A DNA stretch of 64,000 nt from Polaribacter sp. Hel1_33_78 (GCF_900106075.1 NZ_LT629794.1:1-64000), one strand, 5' to 3'. Positions 33,705 through 43,520 are shown, numbered from the stretch's first letter. Numbers and translations are program-made. Notes: a model not told the origin generated them from the sequence alone.

Positions 33705-35045
33705 ATGGCAAAATCAATTTTAATAAAAAATGCAAGAATAGTAAATGAAAACAAAACTTTTTTAGGTGATGTTTTGATTGAAAACGAAATTATAAAAAAA
33801 ATTTCATCAGAAATAAAAGCAACTGAAAACTTCGAAGTTATTGATGCTGAAGGTAAACTTTTAATTCCTGGTTTTATAGATGATCAAGTTCATTTTAGAG
33901 AGCCTGGCTTAACACACAAAGCAACTATTGCCACAGAAAGTAGAGCGGCTGTTGCTGGTGGAATTACTACCTTTATTGAAATGCCCAATACCGTTCCACA
34001 AGCTACAACTCAAGATTTATTAGAAGATAAATTTACAATAGCCTCTAAAGATTCATATGCAAACTATTCTTTTATGTTTGGTGGCACGAACGATAATTTA
34101 GATGAATTACTAAAAACAGACCCTAAAAAAGTAGCAGGAATTAAATTATTTTTAGGATCCTCTACAGGAAATATGTTAGTAGATAACGAGCAAGTTTTAG
34201 AGAAAATTTTCTCGTCAACAAAAATGATTATATCCGTACATTGCGAAGACGAGGCTACTATCAAGAAAAATACACAAGAATTTATAAACAAATACGGAGA
34301 GGATATTCCTCTAAAATATCACCCAATTATTAGAAGTGAAGAAGCTTGTTATTTATCCTCCTCAAAAGCAATTGAGTTGGCTAAAAAAACCGGAGCAAGA
34401 CTGCATATTTTTCATGTATCAACAGCCAAGGAAACCGAACTTTTTAGAAACGACATTCCTTTAGAAGAAAAACAAATTACTGCAGAAGTTTGCATTCATC
34501 ATTTATGGTTTTCTGATAAAGATTATGCAGAAAAAGGAACACATATTAAATGGAATCCTGCAGTAAAAACGGAAACTGATAGACAAGGTTTATGGAAGGC
34601 TTTGTTGGATGATAGAATTGATGTGTTAGCAACAGATCATGCACCTCATACTTTAGAGGAAAAAAACAATGTGTACACAAAAGCGCCAAGTGGCGGACCT
34701 TTGGTGCAGCATGCAATACCTGCTATTTTAGAAAAAGTAAAAGAAGGTGTAATTTCAATTGAGAAAGCAGTTGAAAAGATGAGTCATAATCCTGCTAAAT
34801 TATTTCAAATCGAAAAAAGAGGTTTTATAAAAGAAGGTTATTTTGCTGATTTAGTTTTGATTGATACCAATAAGCCTCAAAACGTTTCTAAAGATACTAT
34901 TTTCTATAAATGTGGCTGGTCTCCTTTTGAAGGGACTACTTTTTCATCAACCATAACACATACTTTTGTAAATGGTAATTTGATGTATAAGCAGGGGGTT
35001 TTTAATGATAAAATTAAAGGAAAAAGAATTACTTTTAATCGGTAA
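33705..35045 (+). CDS. pyrC: dihydroorotase
   Basis: Amidohydrolase converting carbamoyl-aspartate to dihydroorotate in pyrimidine synthesis. At 446 residues it is the long class I type. Motifs: metal site PGFIDDQVHFREPGLTHK (about residues 55-72), FIEMPNTVPQ, the zinc-binding ISVHCED and LHIFHVST, and the catalytic ATDHAPHT. The usual DxHxH reads DQVHFRE, as in related flavobacterial enzymes, keeping one His plus Arg. The DUF4296 start is 1 bp after the stop. Confidence 0.9.
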   Translation: MAKSILIKNARIVNENKTFLGDVLIENEIIKKISSEIKATENFEVIDAEGKLLIPGFIDDQVHFREPGLTHKATIATESRAAVAGGITTFIEMPNTVPQATTQDLLEDKFTIASKDSYANYSFMFGGTNDNLDELLKTDPKKVAGIKLFLGSSTGNMLVDNEQVLEKIFSSTKMIISVHCEDEATIKKNTQEFINKYGEDIPLKYHPIIRSEEACYLSSSKAIELAKKTGARLHIFHVSTAKETELFRNDIPLEEKQITAEVCIHHLWFSDKDYAEKGTHIKWNPAVKTETDRQGLWKALLDDRIDVLATDHAPHTLEEKNNVYTKAPSGGPLVQHAIPAILEKVKEGVISIEKAVEKMSHNPAKLFQIEKRGFIKEGYFADLVLIDTNKPQNVSKDTIFYKCGWSPFEGTTFSSTITHTFVNGNLMYKQGVFNDKIKGKRITFNR

Positions 35046-35046
35046 T

Positions 35047-35502
35047 ATGAAAAATATAAGCTACATACTAATTTTTAGTTTCTTGATTTCCTGCACAAGT
35101 AACACCATTTTTGAGAAACCAAAAGACTTAATACCTAAAGATACAATGAGTCTTTTAATTCAAGAGATGATGATTGCTTCTTCCGCAAAACATGTTAAAA
35201 ACAAGAATTTAGAAAAAAAAATTGAGTACATGTCTTTAGTGTATGACCAATTTAAAATTGATAGTACACGTTTTCAAAAGAGTAACTTGTATTATATGTC
35301 TAAAATAGATTTGTATCAAGAAATTTTTAAAGATGCTAAAGTACTTTTAGAGAAGCAAAAAGTTTTCTTTGAAGAAATAAGCAAAAGGCTCGATTCTATA
35401 AAAAAGGATTCTCTTGATATAATTAGAGCAAAAAATAAAAAGAAGATTGAAAAATTGGAAGAATCAAAGAAAAGAGTTTTGAAAATTAAACCTACTATTT
35501 AA
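35047..35502 (+). CDS. DUF4296 family lipoprotein
   Basis: About 151 residues from MKNISYILIFSFLISC (start 35047, directly after pyrC). The lipobox cysteine in FLISCTSN makes it a predicted lipoprotein. The body is helical and highly charged, matching DUF4296 (LIPKDTMSLLIQEMMIA). A frame opening at 35005 inside pyrC would hide the signal peptide, so I reject it. It overlaps the convergent epimerase by 8 bp. Confidence 0.82.
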   Translation: MKNISYILIFSFLISCTSNTIFEKPKDLIPKDTMSLLIQEMMIASSAKHVKNKNLEKKIEYMSLVYDQFKIDSTRFQKSNLYYMSKIDLYQEIFKDAKVLLEKQKVFFEEISKRLDSIKKDSLDIIRAKNKKKIEKLEESKKRVLKIKPTI

Positions 35503-36493
35503 GATACCGTTTAGAGATTCTTTGCACTGATTTTTCGAGATCTTCAAACTGATAATTTATTTTTTTTTGTATTTTTTCTGATGAATATTCAGCTACAGAA
35601 TGAGCTGATCTTGCAGAGTATTTGCTCAACAATGGTTCTTTTCTCGCGATTTTTGAGACGCACCAGGCAAACCTCCAAAAGAGATTAGTTTGCCAGGGTT
35701 TTATTTTTATTGACGGTCGACTTTTACCAAGAGTATCCGCAATTAGAAAGAAAATTTCTTTGAATGATTTATTTTCTGAAATCAAAATAAAACGTTCGTT
35801 TTTAACGGGTGAATTCATCAATAAAATCATAGGTTTTACAACATCTTGTACTGACACAAAACCAGTAACTCCTTCCGTATAAAAACGGAATCCGTTATTC
35901 ACTTGAGAAAATAATTTTCCCGAACCAGAATTCCAAAAACCACTTCCTAAAATAACTCCGGGATTTACGACAACCACATCAACTCCTTCTTGGCTAGCTC
36001 TCCAAACTTCCATTTCTGCACCAAATTTGGTGATAGAATAACCACTATTGTCCAATTCTTTATTCCATTCATTTTCTTCAGTAACTATTTTCCCTTTTAA
36101 AGAATCACCCACAGCAGCAATAGAACTTACAAAACATAATTTTTCAATTTTTGCAGCAATACAAAGATTTACAATAATCGCAGTTCCATGTATATTTACT
36201 TTTCGCATTTTTCTATAATCTTTAGGATTAAAGGAAATAAATGCAGCACAATGATATACCTGCTTTACATCAGAAAAAGCAGGGATCATTTTAGGAACAT
36301 CGGTAATGTCTGCTTGATACCATTCTATCTTTGAAAATAAATTTTCATTTTCTGTATAATACCTAAAAACTTTTTTTACGTTTTCTAAAGACGATTTTGT
36401 TCTATAGATAGCTCTAATTGCAACATTTTGCAAACATAAATGATACAACAAATGAGAACCAACTAAACCCGTACCTCCAGTGACTAAAATCAT
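35495..36493 (-). CDS. NAD-dependent epimerase/dehydratase family protein
   Basis: Extended short-chain dehydrogenase, 332 residues: NAD-binding MILVTGGTGLVGSHLLYHL at the N-terminus, SSIAAVG, and the catalytic YSITKFGAE (YxxxK, about residue 150), then VVNPGVILGSG. The substrate could be a nucleotide sugar or a sterol/dihydroflavonol-like compound; it cannot be told from sequence. Monocistronic, with its 3' end overlapping DUF4296. Confidence 0.85.
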   Translation of the reverse strand: MILVTGGTGLVGSHLLYHLCLQNVAIRAIYRTKSSLENVKKVFRYYTENENLFSKIEWYQADITDVPKMIPAFSDVKQVYHCAAFISFNPKDYRKMRKVNIHGTAIIVNLCIAAKIEKLCFVSSIAAVGDSLKGKIVTEENEWNKELDNSGYSITKFGAEMEVWRASQEGVDVVVVNPGVILGSGFWNSGSGKLFSQVNNGFRFYTEGVTGFVSVQDVVKPMILLMNSPVKNERFILISENKSFKEIFFLIADTLGKSRPSIKIKPWQTNLFWRFAWCVSKIARKEPLLSKYSARSAHSVAEYSSEKIQKKINYQFEDLEKSVQRISKRYLK

Positions 36494-36526
36494 ACAGCTA
36501 ATTTATGGTTTTTTCATCGATAAGTT

Positions 36527-36534
36527 TATCTTTG
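36527..36534 (+). promoter_or_regulatory. TAnnTTTG promoter box of tyrS
   Basis: TATCTTTG, which would give tyrS a leader of about 140 nt. No T-box specifier structure was recognised in the leader. Confidence 0.4.
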
Positions 36535-36680
36535 CCTTGTTAAAAAGCATTTATTTAAACCTGTTTAAAAACGGCAGATTGAGCTTGTGGGAAGTGATAA
36601 TTTAAGCTATCAAAATACAGAAACTGTGAGCAGTTTAGTTTGACATCCCAATTTTAAAATTGAATTAATTAAAATTTACA

Positions 36681-37973
36681 ATGAATAATTTTATTGCAGA
36701 ATTACAATGGAGAGGAATGTTGCACGACAGCATGCCAGGAACGGAAGAGCATTTGTTAGAAGAAATGAGAAGTGCTTATGTTGGTTTTGATCCAACAGCA
36801 GACTCTTTACATATTGGAAACTTAGTTCCTATTATGTTATTAGCACATTATCAGAGATGTGGTCATAGACCTATTGCTTTAGTTGGAGGGGCAACTGGTA
36901 TGATTGGTGATCCTTCGGGGAAATCTGCTGAACGTAATTTATTGGATGAGAAAACATTACGACATAATCAAGAATGCGTAAAAGCACAATTAGGTCATTT
37001 CTTAGATTTTACTTCTGATGAAAAAAACGCTGCAATTCTGGTAAATAATTACGATTGGATGAAAGATATTTCATTCTTAGAATTTATTAGAGATATAGGT
37101 AAACATATTACCGTAAATTATATGATGGCCAAAGATTCTGTAAAAAACCGAATTAGTGCTGAATCTAAAGACGGCATGTCTTTTACAGAGTTTACCTATC
37201 AAATGGTTCAAGGGTATGATTTCCTTCATTTATTCAGAGAAAACGCTACCACGATTCAAATGGGTGGATCTGATCAATGGGGAAATATTACAACAGGAAC
37301 TGAATTAATTAGAAGAATTGGCGGTGGAAAAGGGTATGCAATTACCTGCCCTTTAATCACAAAATCTGATGGTTCTAAATTCGGAAAATCTGAAGGAGGA
37401 AATGTTTGGCTAGACGCTAAAAGAACCTCAGCCTATAAATTTTATCAATATTGGTTAAATACTTCTGATGAAGATGCAGAGAAATATATTAAAATCTTTA
37501 CTTTTTTAAATCAAGAAACAATCAATGCCTTAATTGAAGAGCATAAAGAAACACCTCATTTACGTGTTTTACAAAAACGTTTAGGAAAAGAAGTTACTGT
37601 CTTAGTGCATGGTGCAGTAGAATATGAAAAAGCCATTGCCGCTTCTAATATTTTATTCGGAAAATCTACAGCTTCTGATTTAAAATCTCTAGATGAACAA
37701 ACATTTTTAGATGTGTTTGATGGTGTGCCTCAAGCTACAATTTCAGCTTCTGATTTTTCTGAAGGATTAGATATGATAGGAGCTCTAGCGGCAAAAACCA
37801 ATTTTTTAAAATCTAATGGGGATGCAAGAAGGGCCTTAAAAGAAAATGCAATTTCAGTAAATAAGGAAAAAGTAAAAGAGGATTTTATCATTACTTCTGA
37901 TGACTTAATTGCTAATAAATATGTTTTATTACAAAGAGGTAAGAAGAATTATTACCTATTGATTGTAGCATAA
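36681..37973 (+). CDS. tyrS: tyrosyl-tRNA synthetase
   Basis: Charges tRNA-Tyr. The 430 residues carry the class I HIGH-type motif [14 protein letters not shown] (about residue 45), the tyrosine-binding YQMVQGYDF and GGSDQWGN, the KMSKS-type KFGKSEGG (about 233-240), and a C-terminal S4 RNA-binding domain ([20 protein letters not shown]). Complete. Confidence 0.97.
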   Translation: MNNFIAELQWRGMLHDSMPGTEEHLLEEMRSAYVGFDPTADSLHIGNLVPIMLLAHYQRCGHRPIALVGGATGMIGDPSGKSAERNLLDEKTLRHNQECVKAQLGHFLDFTSDEKNAAILVNNYDWMKDISFLEFIRDIGKHITVNYMMAKDSVKNRISAESKDGMSFTEFTYQMVQGYDFLHLFRENATTIQMGGSDQWGNITTGTELIRRIGGGKGYAITCPLITKSDGSKFGKSEGGNVWLDAKRTSAYKFYQYWLNTSDEDAEKYIKIFTFLNQETINALIEEHKETPHLRVLQKRLGKEVTVLVHGAVEYEKAIAASNILFGKSTASDLKSLDEQTFLDVFDGVPQATISASDFSEGLDMIGALAAKTNFLKSNGDARRALKENAISVNKEKVKEDFIITSDDLIANKYVLLQRGKKNYYLLIVA

Positions 37974-37995
37974 CTTAAATAATTAAATTTAAAAA

Positions 37996-38028
37996 AAGTA
38001 GCTGAAAATTTCAGCTATTTTTTTTGTT
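37996..38028. terminator. bidirectional terminator tyrS / mscL
   Basis: Palindrome TAGCTGAAAATTTCAGCTA (37999-38017) flanked by A and T runs, between convergent genes. Confidence 0.75.
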
Positions 38029-38053
38029 TTTTTTTTAACCTTTCCTTTTACTG

Positions 38054-38506
38054 CTACTTTTTTTGCGCTAACACCTTCATCAAAAACGCATTTTGTTTTT
38101 CTAATAACTCATTGGTTTTATTCATTAACTCAATATTTTTTGGAGTTACAACAGTTGTATTTTTAGGGTCGTCTGCTTTTTTCTTAATGGAATTCATCAC
38201 CTTAACAACTAAAAAAACAGTAAAAGCGATCACTAGAAAATCTACACCAGCTTCAATCAGTTTTCCATAGCCTATTGCAATTTCTTCTAGTTTTACAACA
38301 CCATCAACTATACCTGCCTCCCTTAAAACGATCTTTTTATTTGCCCAATTTTTACCTTGTGTCATAAAAGATAAAGGTGGCATTAAAACCTCTTTTACCA
38401 AAACATTCACAACCTTATTAAAGGCTGCTCCTATGATTACGCCAATGGCAATATCAATCATGTTTCCTTTAACCGCAAACTCTTTAAATTCTCTATATAA
38501 TTTCAT
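38054..38506 (-). CDS. mscL: large-conductance mechanosensitive channel
   Basis: Homopentameric inner-membrane channel releasing solutes on hypo-osmotic shock. The 150 residues begin with FKEFAVKGNMIDIAIGVIIGAAF (N-terminal helix and pore helix TM1), followed by VLMPPL, a second TM (FLVIAFTVFLVVKVMN) and a C-terminal coiled segment. Typical length. It follows the LuxE-like gene by 10 bp. Confidence 0.95.
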   Translation of the reverse strand: MKLYREFKEFAVKGNMIDIAIGVIIGAAFNKVVNVLVKEVLMPPLSFMTQGKNWANKKIVLREAGIVDGVVKLEEIAIGYGKLIEAGVDFLVIAFTVFLVVKVMNSIKKKADDPKNTTVVTPKNIELMNKTNELLEKQNAFLMKVLAQKK

Positions 38507-38516
38507 ACTTTTAATC

Positions 38517-39491
38517 TTATAATACCATTAAATTACACCCTCGAATATCTGAATTATCAAACCTCCCAATAATTTCAAAAGATTTATTTTGATGCACTTT
38601 TCCTAAATCTTGAGTTGCGATAAATGAGCAAGAATTATAGTTTGCTAGATCAATTACATTGATTCCTCCTGCCTTTCCTGTTGGTAAAATACTTAATGCA
38701 TCTTCTGTATCTCGGGTTAAAATTCTCATCCAAGAAGGCGTTTCAAAAACTCCTTTTCCTTTAGAATAGGCTTGACTTAAAAGTTCTGTCATTCCATATT
38801 CTGAGTGAATTTCATCTACCTTAAAGCCTTCTTGCAATAATTGATGCAACTCATTTCTAATCAATTCTTTTCTTCTTCCTTTCATTCCTCCAGTTTCCAT
38901 CACTATAGTGTTATTAAGATTAAATTGATGTTTTTCAATCAAATCTAATAATGCAAAAGAAACACCAATCAACAAGATTTTTTGGCCTTTTTTGTCCAAA
39001 CTAATCAGTTTATTGGCCAATTCATCAATATTATTCAGATAGAATCCGCTTTCAGGATTTTTAGATTTTACGATTAAATCATCAACCATAAAAACCAAAG
39101 AAGAACCATTTCTCTCCAAATAATTTGGCAATAAAGCGAGTACAACATAGTCTTCAATATCTCCGTAAAAATGAGCAAACGCTTTTAAATAACTTTCTTT
39201 ATAAAATTTAATATCCGTAACAAAGTGTTTACTTGCAATGCTACCTGTTGTTCCAGAACTTGTAAACGTTTCTTTAACTTCATCGAGTGAAGACAGTACT
39301 TTTTTTATCTTAAAAAATTGAATGGGCAAAAAAGGAATTTGCTCAACTTTTGTAACATCCGAAGGATGTACATATAACAAATCGCAAAAAGAACGGTACA
39401 CTTTATTATTTTTAAACTGATGTCTAAAAACCTCTAAAGCTACTCTTGTAAAATTTTCTTCGTTTTGTATGTTAAAAATGGATTCTTGCAT
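38517..39491 (-). CDS. LuxE/PaaK-family acyl-protein synthetase-like enzyme
   Basis: About 324 residues from MQESIFNIQNEENF (39491); a longer frame to 39524 adds only a hydrophobic stretch. ANL-type adenylation motif FTSSGTTGSIASKH, then METGGMKGRRKELIR and the IHSEYGMTELLSQAYSKG region typical of LuxE-like acyl-protein synthetases. Flavobacterial members often sit near surface-polysaccharide or lipid genes. No lux genes are present, so bioluminescence is not implied; substrate unknown. Confidence 0.82.
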   Translation of the reverse strand: MQESIFNIQNEENFTRVALEVFRHQFKNNKVYRSFCDLLYVHPSDVTKVEQIPFLPIQFFKIKKVLSSLDEVKETFTSSGTTGSIASKHFVTDIKFYKESYLKAFAHFYGDIEDYVVLALLPNYLERNGSSLVFMVDDLIVKSKNPESGFYLNNIDELANKLISLDKKGQKILLIGVSFALLDLIEKHQFNLNNTIVMETGGMKGRRKELIRNELHQLLQEGFKVDEIHSEYGMTELLSQAYSKGKGVFETPSWMRILTRDTEDALSILPTGKAGGINVIDLANYNSCSFIATQDLGKVHQNKSFEIIGRFDNSDIRGCNLMVL

Positions 39492-39565
39492 AAACTTTTG
39501 CAAAAATAAGATTATTAGCCACAACCTTTTTAATCTTTTTACATCTTATATTTATTTAAACAACT

Positions 39566-39679
39566 ATGAAGTCTCTTTTGCTGTTATTTTGCTATTTTAT
39601 TTTTATCTCTTTTGCCGCTGCTGGCGAAAGGTTTTCTAATTGCAATAGAAATAATAGATTAAAAAAAATACTTAGTTAA
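39566..39679 (+). CDS. possible tiny signal-peptide ORF
   Basis: 37 codons: MKSLLLLFCYFIFISFAAAG then a short polar tail. It looks like a signal peptide with almost no mature part. It may be the head of a deleted gene, perhaps the same event that produced the chimeric gene next to it. Weak. Confidence 0.25.
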   Translation: MKSLLLLFCYFIFISFAAAGERFSNCNRNNRLKKILS

Positions 39680-39714
39680 AACAAATAAAACTACCCGACT
39701 TAAAATCAATACTT

Positions 39715-40155
39715 ATGAATTTAAAAAATATTTTTAGCATCCTTTTTGTAATTTTATTCTTCTCTTGTGAAATTAATGAAACTGCAATCAATTCAAATAA
39801 CCTTTTATTAGGTTCTTGGATTGAACCAAAATATGATTCAGAAACCACTACCTATAAAATTAGTGACAATAAATTTAAAACTCATTTAATCGGAGGGTTC
39901 AGTACTTTATTTTTAAAAGAAAATCAGATTCGTTTATCTACTTCTTCGTTCAGCAAAGAGGGAAAAGCCAATAATTTAAATAATATAAATTTTAGCGGGA
40001 ATTTAGGAGTTGATTTCAATTACAGCCTTAATACAAATTGGTCTTTGCATATCAATCCAATGTTTAAAAGCCAATTAAATACTTTTAATAAAAATCCAGA
40101 TAGGTTTCAACCTTATACTATTGGCATTTATACGGGAATTCATTACCAATTTTAA
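39715..40155 (+). CDS. chimeric lipoprotein/outer-membrane beta-barrel remnant
   Basis: Protein of 146 residues with two unlike halves. The N-terminus is a lipoprotein signal (IFSILFVILFFSCEIN) followed by LLGSWIEPKYDSETTTYKI, the usual start of a lipocalin-like lipoprotein. From about residue 60 it changes to FSGNLGVDFNYSLNTNWSLH and ends with PYTIGIYTGIHYQF, amphipathic strands with a terminal Phe as in the last strands of an outer-membrane beta-barrel. A barrel of so few strands is unlikely to work. I infer an internal deletion that fused two neighbouring genes. Confidence 0.55.
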   Translation: MNLKNIFSILFVILFFSCEINETAINSNNLLLGSWIEPKYDSETTTYKISDNKFKTHLIGGFSTLFLKENQIRLSTSSFSKEGKANNLNNINFSGNLGVDFNYSLNTNWSLHINPMFKSQLNTFNKNPDRFQPYTIGIYTGIHYQF

Positions 40156-40293
40156 GAAACAAGGCTCTTATTAGAATAAAGAAAACACAATTTTATAAAT
40201 GTCAAAGAAACCATCCTTAATTAAAATACTTGGTTTAAACGATTATTAATTCACTTCTATCGAAATTAAAATATTTTGAATGCGCATAAATAT

Positions 40294-40301
40294 TATCTTT
40301 G
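40294..40301 (+). promoter_or_regulatory. TAnnTTTG promoter box
   Basis: TATCTTTG with a TTG at 40276-40278 (15-bp spacing), upstream of the gene at 40353. Confidence 0.4.
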
Positions 40302-40352
40302 CGGTAGCCCTTTCACTTAATACTTATTATTTCCTTTTAAAAAATAATTGCT

Positions 40353-40727
40353 ATGAAGCTAATTTTATTAAAAGAATACGAAATGAAACTTATTGAAACT
40401 ACTTATAGAACTTTCAGCGGCACAAAGAAAGTTATTGAAATCCCCAATAGAAGACCAACACAATGGATTATCTATCAAGATGACAAACCTGCTTTTTATG
40501 TAGATTTATATGATTTATCTATTGAGTCAAATGCTATGATGAATAGTTTGGTGCTATGCGCTAAAAAATCTATGGAATCTGTCTTAGCAAAAATCAATAA
40601 AAAAAATAACATCAATTTATCACTAATAAAAATTTCTAAACTAGGGGTGAAAAAGAAAATAAAAACAACGAAAATAGAAATTGACCTGGGGTATTTGCCT
40701 GAAGAGTGGCTAGATTATTCTTTATAA
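40353..40727 (+). CDS. hypothetical protein
   Basis: Protein of 124 residues (114 if the Met at 40383, MKLIETTYRTFSG, is used, which reads more naturally). Soluble, basic, mixed alpha/beta, with no signal or membrane helix: IPNRRPTQWIIYQDDKPAFY and a C-terminal IEIDLGYLPEEWLDYSL. No family recognised. Its 3' end overlaps the convergent isoaspartyl peptidase gene by 13 bp. Confidence 0.6.
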   Translation: MKLILLKEYEMKLIETTYRTFSGTKKVIEIPNRRPTQWIIYQDDKPAFYVDLYDLSIESNAMMNSLVLCAKKSMESVLAKINKKNNINLSLIKISKLGVKKKIKTTKIEIDLGYLPEEWLDYSL

Positions 40728-41767
40728 ATTTTCACAATCAATGCATCTTTATCATTCATAGAAGCCCTGTACATTCCAGCCGTATTAAACTCAAAAGACA
40801 TGTTTCCATTTTTATCTAATGCAACTACACCTCCCGTGCCTCCTAGTTTTGTTAGTTTATTCTGAATCACATCTTTTGTAGCTTGTTTTAATGTTTTTTG
40901 CTGATATTCCATTTGTGCAGAAATATCATATGCAACCTGACTTCTAATAAAATATTCTCCCCAACCTGTTGAAGAAACCCCACAAGTTTTATTATTGGCG
41001 TAGGTTCCAGAACCAATAATCGGTGCGTCACCAATTCTCCCCCAACGTTTGTTTGTCATTCCTCCAGTTGAAGTTCCAGCAGCAATATTTCCATTTTTAT
41101 CTAAAGCTACACAGCCAACAGTTCCGAATTTGCTATTTTTAATATCGGTATCATAAAAAGCAGCCTTTTTATCATCATGATCTAATTCTGTTTTCTCTCT
41201 ATCTTTTATTCTTTGAAGGGATTTAAAACGTCTTTCTGTATAAAAATAACTCGGGTTAACAATTTCTAAACCCTTTTCTTCTGCAAATATAGAGGCCCCT
41301 CTCCCGGAAAGCATTACATGATCCGAATCTGTCATAATCTTAATTGCTAACTCAATAGGACTTTTTACATTTGTAACTCCTGCAACTGCACCAGCGTTTA
41401 AAGTCTTTCCATCCATAAAAGACGCATCCAATTCATTCGTTTCTTCATGTGTAAAAACAGCCCCTTTTCCAGCATTAAATAATGGTGAAGCTTCCATAAT
41501 TTGAATTGTTCTCATTACTGCCTCTTGGCTTGTTCCTCCGTTTTTCAATATTTTATGGCCAACCTTTACGGCTTCTTCTAACTTTGCTTTGTACTCGCCT
41601 TCTTTTTCATTAGACATATTTTTTTTTAAAATAGTACCTGCTCCGCCATGAATTATTATTGCAAAATTATTTGTTTTTTGAGTTTTCTCTTTCTCTGGCA
41701 TTGATTCATCTGCTTTGCATCCGAAAAAAATCATTAGAACGGATACCATAAAAAGTAATTTTTTCAT
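40715..41767 (-). CDS. isoaspartyl peptidase/L-asparaginase (Ntn hydrolase)
   Basis: About 350 residues from MKKLLFMVSVLMIFFGCKAD (41767), a lipoprotein signal with lipobox Cys, so probably exported. Plant-type asparaginase features: IIHGGAGTI near the mature N-terminus, and the autoprocessing site with the nucleophile Thr in KFGTVGCVALD, followed by GTSTGGMTNKRWGRIGD and SGTYANN. It cleaves itself into two chains and hydrolyses isoaspartyl dipeptides or asparagine. Complete. Confidence 0.9.
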   Translation of the reverse strand: MKKLLFMVSVLMIFFGCKADESMPEKEKTQKTNNFAIIIHGGAGTILKKNMSNEKEGEYKAKLEEAVKVGHKILKNGGTSQEAVMRTIQIMEASPLFNAGKGAVFTHEETNELDASFMDGKTLNAGAVAGVTNVKSPIELAIKIMTDSDHVMLSGRGASIFAEEKGLEIVNPSYFYTERRFKSLQRIKDREKTELDHDDKKAAFYDTDIKNSKFGTVGCVALDKNGNIAAGTSTGGMTNKRWGRIGDAPIIGSGTYANNKTCGVSSTGWGEYFIRSQVAYDISAQMEYQQKTLKQATKDVIQNKLTKLGGTGGVVALDKNGNMSFEFNTAGMYRASMNDKDALIVKIYKE

Positions 41768-41879
41768 ATATTTTTGTTTGATTTTAAACAAAAAATGTAA
41801 TTTCTGTTTAATTTATTTATTTGTGAAATAATTCGTAAATTCGTTCCTCGAATTTAAACAACTAAAACCAAACTACAAA

Positions 41880-43421
41880 ATGACAGATTTTGGAATTAAA
41901 GAAGCCTTGCTGGAATTAGGCGTAAAAGATATAAATCAGGGAACTTCTACTGGTTCTAATAATTTTTCTAACGGCGAAATTATTGAATCATACTCTCCAG
42001 TTGACGGGAAACTGATTGGTAAAGTAAAAGCTAGTACCAAAGAAGACTTCGAAAAGGTAATGGAATCAGCTACGGAAGCTTTTCTCTCTTTTCGAAATAT
42101 GCCTGCTCCGCAAAGGGGAGAAATTGTACGTCAGTTTGGAAATAAATTAAGAGAAAAAAAAGAAGCTCTTGGAAAATTGGTTTCTTATGAAATGGGAAAA
42201 TCATACCAAGAAGGTTTGGGTGAGGTTCAAGAAATGATCGACATCTGTGATTTTGCTGTTGGATTGTCAAGACAATTGAACGGACAAACAATTCCTTCTG
42301 AAAGACCCGGGCATGTAATGAGGGAACAATGGCATCCAATAGGTGTTGTTGGTATTATTTCTGCATTTAATTTTCCTGTTGCAGTTTGGGCTTGGAACAC
42401 AGCTTTAGCATGGATTTGTGGTGATGTGTGTGTATGGAAAGGTTCTGAAAAAGCACCTTTATGCACGGTTGCTTGTCAAAATATCATTGCAGATGTATTA
42501 AAAGAAAATAATTTATCAGAAGGAATCTCTTGTATTATTAATGGAGATTATAAAGTCGGTGAAATGATGACCACCGATACTAGAATACCGTTAGTTTCAG
42601 CAACTGGCTCTACAAGAATGGGAAGAATTGTTGGTGCAACTGTTGCACAACGTTTTGGAAAATCTTTATTAGAATTAGGCGGAAATAATGCCATTATTAT
42701 AACACCAACTGCAGATTTAAAAGTAGTAGTTCCCGGAGCGGTTTTTGGCGCTGTTGGAACTTGTGGACAACGTTGCACATCTACAAGAAGATTAATTATT
42801 CACGAATCTGTATATGATAAAGTAAGAGATGCCATTGTTGGTGCGTATGGGCAATTAACGATCGGAAACCCTTTAGATGAAAGAAATCATATTGGACCAT
42901 TAATCGATCATGATTCTGTAAACACTTATCTAGCTGCCATTGAAAAAGCAAAAGCTGAAGGTGGAACTGTTTTAGTTGAAGGCGGTGTTCTAGAAGGAGA
43001 AGGTTACGAAAGCGGCTGTTATGTAAAACCAGCTATTATCGAGGCTGAAAATCATTTCGAAATTGTACAGCATGAAACTTTTGCACCTATTTTATACTTA
43101 ATAAAATATACTGGCGAAGTAGAAAATGCTATCGGAAAACAAAACGGTGTTGCGCAAGGATTATCATCTGCAATTATGACCAACGAATTAAAAGAGGCTG
43201 AAAAATTCTTGTCTTATGCCGGTTCAGATTGTGGTATTGCAAACGTAAACATTGGAACTTCTGGTGCAGAAATAGGTGGCGCTTTTGGTGGTGAAAAAGA
43301 AACAGGTGGCGGCCGTGAATCAGGTTCTGATGCATGGAAGGTATATATGAGAAGACAAACAAATACCATTAACTATTCTGATGAATTACCTTTAGCACAA
43401 GGAATTAAGTTTGATCTTTAA
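41880..43421 (+). CDS. aldehyde dehydrogenase, ALDH7/AmaB-like
   Basis: NAD-dependent dehydrogenase of 513 residues. Motifs: ISAFNFPVAVWAWNTALAW, the ALDH signature LLELGGNNAIII (about residue 263), the catalytic Cys in GTCGQRCTSTRRL (about 296-308), and GGAFGGEKETGGGRESGSDAW near the end. The pattern fits ALDH7, i.e. alpha-aminoadipate semialdehyde (piperideine-6-carboxylate) dehydrogenase in lysine breakdown; that substrate is inferred. Monocistronic. Confidence 0.9.
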   Translation: MTDFGIKEALLELGVKDINQGTSTGSNNFSNGEIIESYSPVDGKLIGKVKASTKEDFEKVMESATEAFLSFRNMPAPQRGEIVRQFGNKLREKKEALGKLVSYEMGKSYQEGLGEVQEMIDICDFAVGLSRQLNGQTIPSERPGHVMREQWHPIGVVGIISAFNFPVAVWAWNTALAWICGDVCVWKGSEKAPLCTVACQNIIADVLKENNLSEGISCIINGDYKVGEMMTTDTRIPLVSATGSTRMGRIVGATVAQRFGKSLLELGGNNAIIITPTADLKVVVPGAVFGAVGTCGQRCTSTRRLIIHESVYDKVRDAIVGAYGQLTIGNPLDERNHIGPLIDHDSVNTYLAAIEKAKAEGGTVLVEGGVLEGEGYESGCYVKPAIIEAENHFEIVQHETFAPILYLIKYTGEVENAIGKQNGVAQGLSSAIMTNELKEAEKFLSYAGSDCGIANVNIGTSGAEIGGAFGGEKETGGGRESGSDAWKVYMRRQTNTINYSDELPLAQGIKFDL

Positions 43422-43446
43422 TAGATTTTAATATTTAAAAACATAT

Positions 43447-43478
43447 AAAAGCCCAACTCAAAAGAGTTGGGCTTTTAG
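43447..43478 (+). terminator. strong terminator of the aldehyde dehydrogenase gene
   Basis: Thirteen-bp stem: AAAAGCCCAACTC (43447-43459) pairs with GAGTTGGGCTTTT (43464-43476), a four-nt loop. Confidence 0.85.
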
Positions 43479-43489
43479 CTTTCTTAAAC

Positions 43490-43520
43490 TTGACTTTCTC
43501 ATAAAAAACAACTAAATTCG
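43490..43520 (+). promoter_or_regulatory. possible Bacteroidota promoter
   Basis: TTG (43490-43492), 20 bp, then TAAATTCG (43513-43520), one mismatch to TAnnTTTG. It would serve the membrane protein gene at 43595. Confidence 0.3.

Noticed and set aside
35005..35046. Longer DUF4296 start inside pyrC
   Set aside because: It would bury the lipoprotein signal peptide that begins at 35047.
36535..36680. T-box or other riboswitch in the long tyrS leader
   Set aside because: No specifier-loop or T-box core could be recognised, and T-boxes are not expected in this phylum.
38517..39491. Bioluminescence gene luxE
   Set aside because: No lux operon nearby; LuxE/PaaK-like proteins in flavobacteria have other, unknown roles.
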